Below, piece after piece: positions 54,789 to 64,000 of a DNA stretch of 64,000 nt. The stretch is taken from NCBI GenBank assembly GCA_000403315.2, contig KE159636.1, forward strand, positions 773,358 to 837,357, given 5' to 3'. The stretch's first letter is position 1, and every line of letters begins with the position of its first letter. The DNA is from Lachnospiraceae bacterium A2. GTDB lineage: Bacteria; Bacillota; Clostridia; Lachnospirales; Lachnospiraceae. The notes under the pieces are model-generated. The model saw only the letters and a list, made by a program, of their open reading frames with translations. It did not search any database and was not told the origin of the DNA. The position numbers and the translations under genes are program-made.

Positions 54789-54891
54789 GGTATTACAAAG
54801 GACAGAAAAGTAATACCGGATGTTATACAGATTATTATACGGTAATACCAGCAGTAATGCGGACAGGCGTTGGCAGTACACAAGGTATTAC
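54789..54891 (+). repeat. GGTATTAC repeats, candidate centromere or operator
   Basis: GGTATTAC at 54789-54796 and 54884-54891 and its inverse GTAATACC at 54810-54817 and 54842-54849, plus a variant GTAATGC at 54854. Located just behind the ParM/ParR-like genes. Confidence 0.55.
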
Positions 54892-54897
54892 AGATAC

Positions 54898-54996
54898 CCG
54901 CCCCGAAAGGGGCATATATAGAGAGGGTTTTAGGGGGATTAAATCCCCCTAACCGGATTGTGAAACGCATGGCGTTTTACGTATCTGGCAAATTCT
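54898..54996 (+). other. Candidate oriT of the guaA element
   Basis: Hairpins GCCCC/GGGGC (54900-54913), TAGGGGGATT/AATCCCCCTA and an inverted GAAACGC/GCGTTTT pair around 54962-54978, 75 bases before mobC. This density of inverted repeats before mobC/relaxase is typical of a transfer origin. Confidence 0.5.
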
Positions 54997-55070
54997 CTCC
55001 GCACAGGTTTTGAATTTGAGGCAAATAAAGATTTACTAATGGCAGATAAAGAAATTAGATAAAGGAAGGG

Positions 55071-55418
55071 ATGCTTATAGGAAGAGGAAAACAGCTAATA
55101 GAACCAAGAAAGAATTTTACGATTCGGTTGTCGGAAGAGGAACGTAGGCAGGCTGAGCATGATGCCAGAGCCAGCAATATGAAAGCATCTGATTATGTAA
55201 GATATCTGATTGCTCATGCAGGCAAGGCGGATACTTCGTTTGCATATGACAGACGGGATCTGATTCGTCAGATTTCAGGTCTTTGCAATAATTATAACCA
55301 GATGACAAAAACAGCCAATGGGTGTGGTTATGTATTTGACAGTACCATGAAAGATGCAAATCATTTGATGGAACAGATAAAAGAGAAAATGAAGGAGTTA
55401 GCGGACAAATGGCGATAA
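55071..55418 (+). CDS. mobC: MobC-like relaxosome protein
   Basis: 115 residues. Ribbon-helix-helix-like N-terminus (FTIRLSEEERRQAEHDARASNMKASDYVRYLI) and the motif ISGLCNNYNQMTKTANGCGYV, corresponding to the N-Q-hydrophobic segment of MobC. AAGGAAGG precedes the ATG. Overlaps the relaxase start by 10 bases. Not close to the MobC of the spoIIID element. Confidence 0.8.
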   Translation: MLIGRGKQLIEPRKNFTIRLSEEERRQAEHDARASNMKASDYVRYLIAHAGKADTSFAYDRRDLIRQISGLCNNYNQMTKTANGCGYVFDSTMKDANHLMEQIKEKMKELADKWR

Positions 55419-57298
55419 CCAAGGTAATGCACATGAAGGCGAGTGGTAAGGCAAGGATGGATATTCATCTGAAGCATGCCGTCAACTATATTCTGCAACC
55501 GAAAAAGCTTGGGGATGCCAATCTGGCGGGTGGTATTAACTGCCTGCCGGATACTGCATATGAGCAGATGAAATCAACTAAGCAGATGTTTGGTAAAGCT
55601 GGTGGTAGGCAGGGATATCATTTTGTATTATCTCTAAAGCCGGGCGAAGGAACACCGGAGATTATGTATGATATAGCCATACGTTTTGCAGAAAAGGCAT
55701 TTGGCGGAGAGTATGAGACTGTGGTGGCTGTTCACACAGATAGAAATCATCTTCATGCCCATATTATAATAAACAGTGTAAATATGGTAACAGGATATAA
55801 GTTCCAGTATCACGAGGGTGACTGGAAATATAAATTCCAACCCATTACCAATAAACTCTGTGAAGAATACGGACTGCATATCACTCCGGCAGAATACAGC
55901 AAAGAGCCTAAAAATATGGCAAGACCGCAATGGGAGCGAGGACAGGTATTTTCCAAGTGGATTGAACAGGATGCAAGATTCTGTGCTCTTAATGCAGAAA
56001 ATATGGAACACTTTATTTTCCTGCTGGAGAAGCAGGGATTTGAGGTAAAACAGGGAGAGCATATTGCTGTAAAGGTTCCGGGAATGAAGCGGTTTAAAAG
56101 ACTGGATACCATTTCAGAAGATTTTAGCAGGGAAAACTTGGAGGCTATGTTTAAATACGGAAATGCGAGTCTGGCATCCCCTGTGAATCATGCAATGCCT
56201 TTAATACCAATAAGAAAAACATTTCTTACACCATACCAAAGAAAATGTTATGCACGGATGTATCGATTGCGGTTGGCAGAAAGAAAGCGTTTTACGTACA
56301 AATCAGCCTATCTGTATGAGCAGATACGGAAAATGCATGAGCTGCAGGAAGAGTATCTGGTGGTTGTAAACTATGATGTGAAATCGTTTGTGGATTTGGT
56401 TCATTTGAAAATCCGCTTACAACGGGTGGACGAGGAATTGTGTAAGATACAGAAAGCAATGTATCGGGACAGAGCTTCGCAGAAAAGAGCCTGTAAGACA
56501 GCAGAAGATTTGGCGTTTTTTGAAGCATCGGAGGACGGTTATCGGGAACGGCTGGAGCAGATAAAGCTTCAAAAGAAAAATAATCATAAGAAGCTGAAAA
56601 CGGTGGAACGGTGTCTTGAAAGAGATGGAAGTCTCAAGGAGGCGGAACTGGAGTATCGGATACCTGTTGGGAATATGGATGATTTAACAGAAGTTGCAAG
56701 GGATGAAGTGCTGGGGAATCCGCATCGGCAGACGGAGGATTTGATAGTTTCACAAGTGATTTCAGAAGATATTACTGATGAAATTGCGGCAGATGTTGGA
56801 GATAGAGATACGGCTGATATGAAGTTGCCCGCAAACAAAGCTGATTATATGAGAATGAGTGTGGCTGAAAAAGTGTGCTGTTATCCGTTTGATGCCAAGG
56901 GAACAGAATCGGCATTTGAGATGGTTCGGTCGTATTTTGAAAAAATAGATATGAACACAGATTTTCATTCTGTATATGAGGAGGCAAAGATTCTGGCAGA
57001 TTATTATGAGAAGCAGAAAGCAGAAGAATTTATTAAAGAGAGAGTGAAGCAGGTGATAGGGGCAATGGAACTGTTGGAAATTGATGCAGATAGATTTGCA
57101 GAGTATTCAACAGATGTATTGTCTGAGGTATTTAGCTTTGGGGATATGGAGTATTTTGCTGGAATTAAGTTGTTTAATAGAGTAATCGATAGATTGGAAA
57201 TTAATATGGAACAGCAGAAACGATATGAAGTGTTTGACAGGATTTATACGGAAAGTATGCAAGAGAAGAAGGACGAGCGAGATAGGTATAGTCGATAG
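55409..57298 (+). CDS. MOBP-type relaxase of the guaA element
   Basis: 629 residues. N-terminal relaxase domain: LKHAVNYILQPKK (catalytic Tyr likely here), GYHFVLSLKPGE, and the metal-binding HTDRNHLHAHIIINSVN (three histidines, about 111-127). The remainder is helical with coiled coils. Distinct from the relaxase at 35393, so the two elements have separate transfer systems. Closed by a terminator. Confidence 0.9.
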   Translation: MAITKVMHMKASGKARMDIHLKHAVNYILQPKKLGDANLAGGINCLPDTAYEQMKSTKQMFGKAGGRQGYHFVLSLKPGEGTPEIMYDIAIRFAEKAFGGEYETVVAVHTDRNHLHAHIIINSVNMVTGYKFQYHEGDWKYKFQPITNKLCEEYGLHITPAEYSKEPKNMARPQWERGQVFSKWIEQDARFCALNAENMEHFIFLLEKQGFEVKQGEHIAVKVPGMKRFKRLDTISEDFSRENLEAMFKYGNASLASPVNHAMPLIPIRKTFLTPYQRKCYARMYRLRLAERKRFTYKSAYLYEQIRKMHELQEEYLVVVNYDVKSFVDLVHLKIRLQRVDEELCKIQKAMYRDRASQKRACKTAEDLAFFEASEDGYRERLEQIKLQKKNNHKKLKTVERCLERDGSLKEAELEYRIPVGNMDDLTEVARDEVLGNPHRQTEDLIVSQVISEDITDEIAADVGDRDTADMKLPANKADYMRMSVAEKVCCYPFDAKGTESAFEMVRSYFEKIDMNTDFHSVYEEAKILADYYEKQKAEEFIKERVKQVIGAMELLEIDADRFAEYSTDVLSEVFSFGDMEYFAGIKLFNRVIDRLEINMEQQKRYEVFDRIYTESMQEKKDERDRYSR

Positions 57299-57307
57299 GA
57301 GTAATGA

Positions 57308-57347
57308 TTCGGATGCTATGGTTTTGCTGTAGCATCTGAATTGTTTT
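57308..57347 (+). terminator. Terminator after the relaxase
   Basis: An 11-bp stem TTCGGATGCTA/TAGCATCTGAA (57308-57318, 57330-57340; one G-U pair), followed by a T-rich stretch. Separates mobilization from the defence operon. Confidence 0.8.
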
Positions 57348-57450
57348 GTGGAAAGATGTTTGGAAATATGGATAAGAAATAACAGCCCTTTATATGAATG
57401 AAAGAAATCTTTAAAAAAATGAAGATTTTATAGATTATTTGTTCTTTAAG

Positions 57451-57459
57451 TGTTATAAT
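57451..57459 (+). promoter_or_regulatory. Extended -10 promoter of the defence operon
   Basis: TGTTATAAT is an extended -10 element without a clear -35; transcription would begin about 40 bases before the small Xre gene. Confidence 0.5.
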
Positions 57460-57508
57460 TGAAAATGGATTTTATAATGTTTCACAAATAAAAGTGAGGT
57501 ATGTATAA

Positions 57509-57706
57509 ATGGTTGTATCATATATAGGATTATGGAAAATATTGTTAGAAAAAGGACTACAAAAACAGGATTTAGTTGAACACGCAGGATTGAGTTCTGC
57601 AACAGTAGCCAAAATGGGAAGAGGAGAGCCGGTATCTAATAAAGTCTTAGAGAAGGTGTGTGCATATCTTGAATGCAGTGTGAATGATATTATCAGCTAT
57701 GAATAG
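57509..57706 (+). CDS. Small Xre-family regulator of the defence operon
   Basis: 65 residues, almost entirely an HTH (LLEKGLQKQDLVEHAGLSSATVAKMGRGEPVS, ECSVNDII) of the YozG type. GTGAGGT precedes the ATG. Lies 31 bases upstream of the PAPS-reductase-like gene in the same direction and likely tunes expression of the defence genes. Confidence 0.85.
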   Translation: MVVSYIGLWKILLEKGLQKQDLVEHAGLSSATVAKMGRGEPVSNKVLEKVCAYLECSVNDIISYE

Positions 57707-57737
57707 TGATACAGAAGAAAGTTGAGGACGGTGTATT

Positions 57738-59453
57738 ATGTGGTGTAGAAATTGTAACATTGAAACCAATGATACTATATGCCCTGTTTGCAGTGAAACT
57801 ACTGTGGAAGATATTCCGATAGAAATCTATTGGTGTGTACACTGTAAAACACCAATAATTCAGAATGTTACTCAAGCAGACAAAGGCATATGTCCATTAT
57901 GTGGAGAAAAAATAAAATATTTATCCGCGGATCTTAGACCAGTATTTCCAGAAGAGAGATTGTTATTGGAACTTTTGCTGGATAAGGAACCAAACGAATT
58001 TATTAAAAAATCGGTTTGGGCTGCAAATAGTAGATATTATATAGATGGAAAGAGCATTGCCATATCAAGCAAAACATTTCAGCTTGCTGATACAGATAGT
58101 TTGATTAATAAAATTGGTCAATACCAAAAAAATAATAGTTATAAATATTTTGAGATGTATATATCAAATTTTGTTGAAGCGAATAAGGGGCGGCTAAATT
58201 GTTTGAGGGATGAGGCTTTTGGATTTGTGCGTAAGATGGCAGCTAAATTTGATGAAGAAAAAATAGTGATATCATTTTCAGGAGGTAAAGATTCTACAGT
58301 TACTGCGGATGTAGTGATGAAAGCGATGAGTAACCCGAACTTAGTACATATATTTGGAAATACTACTTTAGAATTTCCCAGTACTATTAAATATGCAGAG
58401 AGATATAGACAAAATCACCCTCAAGCGATTTTTCTGACTGCAAAGAATGATGAACAGGTCTTTTACGATGTTTGTGAAGACATAGGCCCCCCTGCCCGAA
58501 TGATGAGATGGTGTTGCTCGATGTTCAAGACAGGACCGATTACAAGAGTGATTAACAGTTTATATAGAAATCAACAGATTTTAACTTTTTATGGAATAAG
58601 AAAGTCAGAATCAGTGAGTCGGAGTAAATATAATAGGGTAGAAGATGATGCTGAATCCGTCAAAATACAGCAGCAAACTGTAGCATCACCAATTTTCTTT
58701 TGGAAAGATGCAGATATTTGGTTATATATGTTTTCTGAAGATGTGGATTTTAATGAGGCGTACAAATTAGGGTATGATAGAGTGGGTTGCTGGTGTTGTC
58801 CTAATAACAATCAAAGAGCACAGTTTTTATCTAGGATCTATATGCCAGACGAATCAGGAAAGTGGAGAACGTTTCTTATAGATTTTGCAAAGAAAATTGG
58901 TAAGGAAGATGCTGAAGTATATGTAGATACAGGAAAATGGAAGGCAAGGCAAGGCGGAAACGGACTTCGTGCGGCGGGGGATGTGAAAATTAAATATACA
59001 AACTGCACTACAGAAGAACATGCAAAGATATATAGGCTTGTGAGACCATTTGATGGGGAATTGATAGGTATGTTTGTTCCGTTTGGACGAGTGGCGCCTG
59101 AATTAGGGAAAAAACTATTGCATGAAGTAATTGTGTTGGATTTAAAAACTAATGTTCCTATATTATCCATTCAGCCATTTCATCAAGATGATTATGAATA
59201 TGCAGTCAAGGTACGAACGATGAATGTGAAGGAACATGACGAATTACAGCGTATGGTAGGATACCAGATAAGAAAGTTTAATGCATGTAGAAAGTGTTTG
59301 AAATGCGAGTCGATATGCAGGTCTGGAGCAATATCTATTTCAGAAGATGGATATTATATAGATGCAGAAAAATGTGTTCATTGCAAGATGTGCATGACTG
59401 CAAAATATCTGGATGGTGGATGCATGATGGATAAGTATTTGCGGACGAAATAA
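57738..59453 (+). CDS. PAPS-reductase-family protein with ferredoxin domain (BrxP-like)
   Basis: 571 residues. N-terminal zinc-binding cysteines (CRNCNIE, CPVC, CVHC, CPLCGEK), a central PP-loop SFSGGKDSTVTADV (about 184) with GNTTLEFPST and RWCCSMFKTGP as in PAPS reductases/DndC, GCWCCPNN, and a C-terminal 4Fe-4S ferredoxin-type pair (CRKCLKCESIC, CVHCKMCM). Such proteins occur in BREX type 4 (BrxP) and in phosphorothioation-linked defence. Operon with DUF4007 and a large ATPase. Whether it thiolates DNA is not shown. Confidence 0.82.
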   Translation: MWCRNCNIETNDTICPVCSETTVEDIPIEIYWCVHCKTPIIQNVTQADKGICPLCGEKIKYLSADLRPVFPEERLLLELLLDKEPNEFIKKSVWAANSRYYIDGKSIAISSKTFQLADTDSLINKIGQYQKNNSYKYFEMYISNFVEANKGRLNCLRDEAFGFVRKMAAKFDEEKIVISFSGGKDSTVTADVVMKAMSNPNLVHIFGNTTLEFPSTIKYAERYRQNHPQAIFLTAKNDEQVFYDVCEDIGPPARMMRWCCSMFKTGPITRVINSLYRNQQILTFYGIRKSESVSRSKYNRVEDDAESVKIQQQTVASPIFFWKDADIWLYMFSEDVDFNEAYKLGYDRVGCWCCPNNNQRAQFLSRIYMPDESGKWRTFLIDFAKKIGKEDAEVYVDTGKWKARQGGNGLRAAGDVKIKYTNCTTEEHAKIYRLVRPFDGELIGMFVPFGRVAPELGKKLLHEVIVLDLKTNVPILSIQPFHQDDYEYAVKVRTMNVKEHDELQRMVGYQIRKFNACRKCLKCESICRSGAISISEDGYYIDAEKCVHCKMCMTAKYLDGGCMMDKYLRTK

Positions 59454-59470
59454 CAACAGGAGGTAACAAC

Positions 59471-60367
59471 ATGGCGATGAAGTTTCGTGCTCATGATACA
59501 TTTTTTATAAGGAAAGGCTGGCTTAGCAAAGGCATGGAACGGATTGTTGGTAAGCCTGATTTATTTGTAGATAAAGAGGAAAATCCTATGGATATCTTGG
59601 GCATAGGTGCAAATATGGTAAAGGCGCTTAGGTATTGGTTGCAAGCTGTGGGATTGACAAGTGAACCAGTAAGTGGTCGAAGAATACAATCATTAACAGA
59701 TTTTGGACAGTGTGTGTATACACACGATAGATATATTGAGGAATTGGGAACATTATATTTATTACAATATCAGCTTGCAAAACAGAAAGAAGAGGCTACC
59801 GCATGGTATTTCTTTTTTAATATTTTTAATTTGTCAGAATTTACAAAGGAAGAGTTTGTACAGGAAATGCAGAACTATATTCTGATGTCGGATGAGGATA
59901 CTTCAGTTGCACTTAGGTCCTTGAATGATGATTTTTCCTGCATTATAAATACTTATTTGCCTAGATATAAAACAAATCCAGATAAAGTTTCACCTGAAAA
60001 TAATATAGATTGTCCATTTGGAGAGCTTGGACTTGTTGATATAGCAAATAAGAAGAAGAAGACATTTAAAAAATCCATACCAGATGCCAAGACATTCAAT
60101 CCATGGGTAGTTCTTTCGGTAATACAAGATCAAGCGGATGGGCGAGAAGAAATTGGACTGAATGAATTATTAACGAACCCTTGTAATATTGGAAAGATAT
60201 TCAATCTTGATGCTATTACTATGTTGGATATTTTGCATGATATAGAGAATATAGGAATGCTTAAAATTATAAGAACGGCAGGACTTGATGTTATACATTT
60301 GAGCAGGAAAATGACGTTCATAGAGTGTGTTGATTATTATTACGAATCAATATCTGAAGGAGAGTAA
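59471..60367 (+). CDS. DUF4007 family protein
   Basis: 298 residues, starting MKFRAHDTFFIRKGWLSKGM, the family's hallmark, with NPMDILGIGANMVKALRYWLQA next. The function is unknown; family members sit beside PAPS-reductase-like and ATPase genes in phage-defence loci. AGGAGGTAACAAC precedes the ATG. It ends eight bases before the ATPase gene. Confidence 0.85.
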   Translation: MAMKFRAHDTFFIRKGWLSKGMERIVGKPDLFVDKEENPMDILGIGANMVKALRYWLQAVGLTSEPVSGRRIQSLTDFGQCVYTHDRYIEELGTLYLLQYQLAKQKEEATAWYFFFNIFNLSEFTKEEFVQEMQNYILMSDEDTSVALRSLNDDFSCIINTYLPRYKTNPDKVSPENNIDCPFGELGLVDIANKKKKTFKKSIPDAKTFNPWVVLSVIQDQADGREEIGLNELLTNPCNIGKIFNLDAITMLDILHDIENIGMLKIIRTAGLDVIHLSRKMTFIECVDYYYESISEGE

Positions 60368-60374
60368 CGTAGCC

Positions 60375-63300
60375 ATGAGTAAAATGATAACAGTTGCTTC
60401 AGGATTTCAATATTCTGTGAATATAGGATACGATCTGAATAGCGATGATAAATTGAAGAATTTCATACCGACTAAATCTGCATTGGAACTCATGGAAGAT
60501 GTTTTGTTAAGCACAAATCCTACGTCTAATGAACGTGCAAGGGTATTAGTGGGAGCGTATGGAAAAGGAAAATCCCATATAGTATTAACGATTTTAGCAA
60601 TGTTGATGAAGAGGGATTTAGAATTATTCAAAAAAGCAATGCCTAGGATTAAGGGAAATCCAAGGTTGTATCAGTGTATTCAAAATTATTATGAATCGGA
60701 TAATAAAATATTGCCAGTAATAATCACAGGTAGTAATACTAGCTTATCTCAGGCATTCCTACTGGCATTACATAGAACGTTATCAATGAATAGCCTGTTA
60801 AATGTTATGCCGGAAACAAATTATAAAGCAGCAGTTAATGTTATAGAAAGATGGAAAAAGGAGTTTCCGGATACCTATCAAAAATTGAAAACTATATTAG
60901 ATATTCCTGTAGATAAATTTGTGGAAGAGTTACAGAATTATAACATTGGAGCGTATGAGAAATTTGAGAAAGTATATCCAACACTTACCGCAGGCAGTCT
61001 GTTTAATCCGTTTATAGGCTTTGATGTAGTCGATTTGTATGAAGAGGCTATAAAAGGCTTAAAAACGAAGGGATATACGGGACTGTATGTAATCTATGAT
61101 GAATTTAGCAAATTTTTGGAAACAAATATTACGGAAGCTTCTGTTAGTGATACAAAAATGCTGCAAGATTTTGCAGAGAAGTGTAACCGGAGTGGAGAGT
61201 TTCAAATGCATTTGATGCTTATTTCACATAAAGAGATAGCAAATTACATTGATAAGCTGCCAAAGCAAAAGGTTGATGGATGGAGAGGCGTATCAGAACG
61301 ATTTAAACATATACATTTAAACAACAATTTTACGCAGACATACGAAATTGTGGAATCTGCAATACAAAAAAAGAAATCCCTTTGGAGTCCATTTTGTAAG
61401 GAATTTGAAAGTGGCTTTGCGGGAATTTTTCAGCTATACCAAACACACAAAATTTTTAATGATTTACAAGATGAATCAATTGAAAGAACCATATATGGAT
61501 GTTATCCGCTTCATCCAGTTTCGACATTTATTTTGCCAAGATTATCGGAAAGAGTAGCGCAGAATGAGAGAACATTATTTACCTTTATTTCTGCGCCAGG
61601 GATATCGACGCTTCCTTCTTTTTTGGAAACATATAATGATGATCGTTTTGCGCTTATTACACCGGATTGCATTTATGATTATTTTGAGCCATTGTTAAAA
61701 AAAGAAATATATAGTGGGAATATTCATGAAATTTATCGTTTAACGGAAGTGATTCTGGAGAAATTAGTGCCGGAATCTTTAGAGAGCAAAGTTGTAAAAA
61801 CGCTTTCTCTTATATATATATTAGAGCAGTTTGAAAAATTGCAGCCATCGAAAGATGAGTTAGTGGGCATATATTCAACTCAATATGCAGTGGATGAAAT
61901 TGATGGAGCAATAGACAACCTTATACAGAAGGAATATGTTATTTATTTAAAAAGAAGTAACAATTTCTTAAGGTTAAAGCAAACTTCAGGTGTGGATATT
62001 CGCAAGAAAATAAGTGATATAATTGAGATTCAAAAGAATAAAACAACTATTAAGGAAACACTTAATAACTCTAATTTTGATAATTATATGTACCCGGCAA
62101 GATATAATAATGAACGTGATATGATTCGTTTTTTTGCATTTGAGTTTATTGATGAGGAAGAAATAACGGAGAATATTGACTGGGGAATAAAAAGTGAAGG
62201 AATTGAAGCAGATGGGATAATATATGGAATTATTCCGCATAGTGAGACATCAATAAGGAAGATTAAAGAGGTTATCTTAAAAACTAGTATAAAATGCAAT
62301 CGATACATTTTTATTGTTCCAAAACATTACTCTGAGATTGAGAATATTGTTAGAGAGTTTAATGCTGTGTCTTTCCTTCGAGACGAAGCGAATGATGACA
62401 AAATTTTGTTTGATGAGTATGAGGTGATATACGAGGATCTTCGGGAAGTAATCAATTTATATATGAGAGCTTATACAAGACCAGAGGAATATAGGGCAGA
62501 TTATATATTTGAAGGAAAGGAAATGCCAATTCGAAGAAAAGCAGCATTAACGGAATTGATGTCAGGTATTTGTGATGAAGTTTTTGCTTTGACACCGGTT
62601 ATCAATAATGAGGTAATGAATAAGAATGAAATTACTTCTATTGCAAGTAACAGTAGGAGCAAAATTATAGCTGCATTGTTAAGAAACGAGTTAGAGCCAA
62701 ACTTAGGCTTCACAGGAACTGGACAAGAGGTGTCGGTAATGAGAAGTACTCTAATTAGAACCGGAGTCTGGGAAGAAAGTAATGGAGCACCCAAAATAAA
62801 TCTGCATCCGACATCTGTAAAAAATATGGATGTATTATTATCGACTATTGAAAATTTTATAATAGAAATAAGACAAAAAGGGAAAATGTCTTTTGCAGAA
62901 CTTTATAATAGATTGTTATCCCCAGAATACCATATAGGATTGAGAAAAGGCTTAATTCCAATCTATCTAACTGTTGTGTTGCATGAATATAAAAAAGAGG
63001 TTGTTATTTCGGATCAATTGGGGCAGATATCTTTATCAGCGGACACAATGCTTCAGTTAAATGCTAAACCGGAACAGTTTTACTTATCATATATTGATTG
63101 GAATCCAGAAAAAGAGGCATTTGTGCGAACTTTAGCAGAATATTTTGTGGAGTTCATTGTCGAAGCGGAGAGAGGTTTTAATTCATATGAGTATGTGGTA
63201 TCGGCAATGCGAAGATGGTATATGTCGTTGCCTAAGTATGCAAAAGAAAGTAAATTTGTGCCGGATAGAGGGAAAATCCGCAAAGATTATCAGGAAATGT

Positions 63301-63992
63301 TAAAGTTACTCAAACAAAATAATAGTGGTAATGAGTTGCTGTTTGAGAAAATGCCAAAGGTGTTTGGATTGGTGGAATTCCAAGAATCACTGGTAGACAA
63401 TATAAAGACATTCAAGGAATTCTATGATAACTTTTTGCGTAATGTAAAAAAATCTTTGTGCAATGAGGTAAAGAAGATATTTATCTCTGAAAAAGATACT
63501 GTAAGCATGGATAAGATGTCATTAGCCTCGATTATAAAAGACTGGTGTGAAACTATCGACCAGTCTGCTTTTGAACAATTGTTTGCAGATGGGACAGAAA
63601 GGTGCCTGGGGTTGTTTAAGAGTATTACAAACGATGATGATTTAACTATCTCAAGACTTGCTAAATTAGCTACTGATTTACGGCTTGAAGATTGGGATGA
63701 TAAAATTCGAGAGTTGTTTGTTTCAAACATAAAACAATATAAAGATACTGCAGAAAATCATCATGCTGTAAAAGAAAGTGCAGTAGCAGAAAATGATACA
63801 AGTATCTATCAAATATCATTTAAAGATGATAGTGGAGAGATGGTAACGAAGCGTTTTGAGCGTGTTGAAAATACAGGTAAGGGTAAATTGCTTTATAATC
63901 AAGTTACAGCAGCGCTTGACTCTATGGGACGCTCTATCTCTAATCAAGAAAAGAGACAAATTTTGATGGAAATTCTTAAGGATTTATGCTGA
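60375..63992 (+). CDS. Large P-loop ATPase, BrxC/PglY-like
   Basis: 1205 residues. Walker A VGAYGKGKSHIVL near 60, Walker B-like LYVIYDEFSKFLE near 240, then a long helical region without recognised domains. Size and motif fit BrxC/PglY ATPases of BREX systems. ATG 60375 with GGAGAG upstream is preferred over in-frame earlier starts that overlap the previous gene. TAAGGAGG directly follows the stop at the window's end, so another gene continues the operon. Confidence 0.8.
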   Translation: MSKMITVASGFQYSVNIGYDLNSDDKLKNFIPTKSALELMEDVLLSTNPTSNERARVLVGAYGKGKSHIVLTILAMLMKRDLELFKKAMPRIKGNPRLYQCIQNYYESDNKILPVIITGSNTSLSQAFLLALHRTLSMNSLLNVMPETNYKAAVNVIERWKKEFPDTYQKLKTILDIPVDKFVEELQNYNIGAYEKFEKVYPTLTAGSLFNPFIGFDVVDLYEEAIKGLKTKGYTGLYVIYDEFSKFLETNITEASVSDTKMLQDFAEKCNRSGEFQMHLMLISHKEIANYIDKLPKQKVDGWRGVSERFKHIHLNNNFTQTYEIVESAIQKKKSLWSPFCKEFESGFAGIFQLYQTHKIFNDLQDESIERTIYGCYPLHPVSTFILPRLSERVAQNERTLFTFISAPGISTLPSFLETYNDDRFALITPDCIYDYFEPLLKKEIYSGNIHEIYRLTEVILEKLVPESLESKVVKTLSLIYILEQFEKLQPSKDELVGIYSTQYAVDEIDGAIDNLIQKEYVIYLKRSNNFLRLKQTSGVDIRKKISDIIEIQKNKTTIKETLNNSNFDNYMYPARYNNERDMIRFFAFEFIDEEEITENIDWGIKSEGIEADGIIYGIIPHSETSIRKIKEVILKTSIKCNRYIFIVPKHYSEIENIVREFNAVSFLRDEANDDKILFDEYEVIYEDLREVINLYMRAYTRPEEYRADYIFEGKEMPIRRKAALTELMSGICDEVFALTPVINNEVMNKNEITSIASNSRSKIIAALLRNELEPNLGFTGTGQEVSVMRSTLIRTGVWEESNGAPKINLHPTSVKNMDVLLSTIENFIIEIRQKGKMSFAELYNRLLSPEYHIGLRKGLIPIYLTVVLHEYKKEVVISDQLGQISLSADTMLQLNAKPEQFYLSYIDWNPEKEAFVRTLAEYFVEFIVEAERGFNSYEYVVSAMRRWYMSLPKYAKESKFVPDRGKIRKDYQEMLKLLKQNNSGNELLFEKMPKVFGLVEFQESLVDNIKTFKEFYDNFLRNVKKSLCNEVKKIFISEKDTVSMDKMSLASIIKDWCETIDQSAFEQLFADGTERCLGLFKSITNDDDLTISRLAKLATDLRLEDWDDKIRELFVSNIKQYKDTAENHHAVKESAVAENDTSIYQISFKDDSGEMVTKRFERVENTGKGKLLYNQVTAALDSMGRSISNQEKRQILMEILKDLC

Positions 63993-64000
63993 TAAGGAGG
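63993..64000 (+). promoter_or_regulatory. Ribosome site of the next gene, off the window
   Basis: TAAGGAGG immediately after the ATPase stop codon implies a tightly coupled next gene. In BREX type 4 this would be pglZ. Confidence 0.6.

Larger units (their letters stand above)
50262..64000. mobile_element. Integrative mobilizable element at guaA (partial)
   Basis: From the guaA 3' end to beyond the window: tyrosine integrase, Xre repressor, excisionase-like protein, ParM- and ParR-like proteins, MobC, relaxase and a defence operon. Tyrosine integrases at guaA are a known arrangement. The right end and other attachment site are not visible. Confidence 0.8.

Noticed and set aside
54789..54891. 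A replication origin made of iterons in the guaA element
   Set aside because: Copies are few, in mixed orientation and irregularly spaced, and no replication initiator gene is visible in this element; partition or operator function fits better.

Overview
The window looks like the chromosome of a spore-forming gut Clostridia species, most likely Lachnospiraceae. Supporting signs are PRD antitermination of PTS loci, a TPP riboswitch, a T-box, a sigma-E-type promoter in front of spoIIID, and mobile elements of the kind common in that family. Ordinary housekeeping DNA is repeatedly interrupted by accessory DNA, and several of the insertions can be reconstructed exactly from the sequence.

Layout. 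1-7.4 kb: larE, then a beta-glucoside/alpha-glucoside utilisation block (licT, bgl PTS, GH1, GH13). This block sits between two exact 28-bp copies of the larE 3' end, so it is probably an acquired island. 7.4-11.3 kb: glucose-type PTS with its own antiterminator, then pyrophosphatase. 11.3-16 kb: a TPP-riboswitch thiamine operon (thiC-thiW-thiM-thiE-thiD). 16-18.7 kb: a lipoprotein, a double-Nudix protein and a DNA glycosylase. 18.9-20.4 kb: an IS4-family element. 20.5-30.6 kb: AraC regulator and GH36 alpha-galactosidase, a DnaQ-like exonuclease, topoisomerase III and a chemotaxis receptor, with a cluster of hairpin repeats. 30.8-45.2 kb: spoIIID split in two by a 14.1-kb mobilizable element. 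46-50.3 kb: a T-box-controlled LeuA fused to an AraC-type DNA-binding domain, then guaA. 50.3-64 kb (runs off the end): a second mobilizable element at the 3' end of guaA, with integrase, ParM-like partition genes, MobC/relaxase and the start of a BREX type 4-like defence operon.

The most interesting system is the split spoIIID. The first 38 codons lie at 30816-30929 behind a good sigma-E promoter. The last 48 codons plus stop lie at 45015-45161. Everything between is an element whose large serine recombinase gene ends inside the right attachment core. Joining the two TACATA cores restores an uninterrupted 86-residue SpoIIID with its helix-turn-helix. This is the same logic as the skin element in sigK, applied to another mother-cell regulator. 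In the excised circle the recombinase would lose its host-supplied stop codon and gain 18 residues.

The element in spoIIID carries plasmid-like parts (repA, a dnaC-like loader, mobC, relaxase), two paralogous Xre repressors with shared operators, an AlbA_2 protein and a probable abortive-infection (AIPR) nuclease, plus a second identical IS4 copy. Small palindromic repeat families (121-bp elements with shortened derivatives, an 81-bp multi-hairpin repeat, a 166-bp MITE) are scattered through the chromosomal parts only. All assignments come from reading the sequence. No database search was run.
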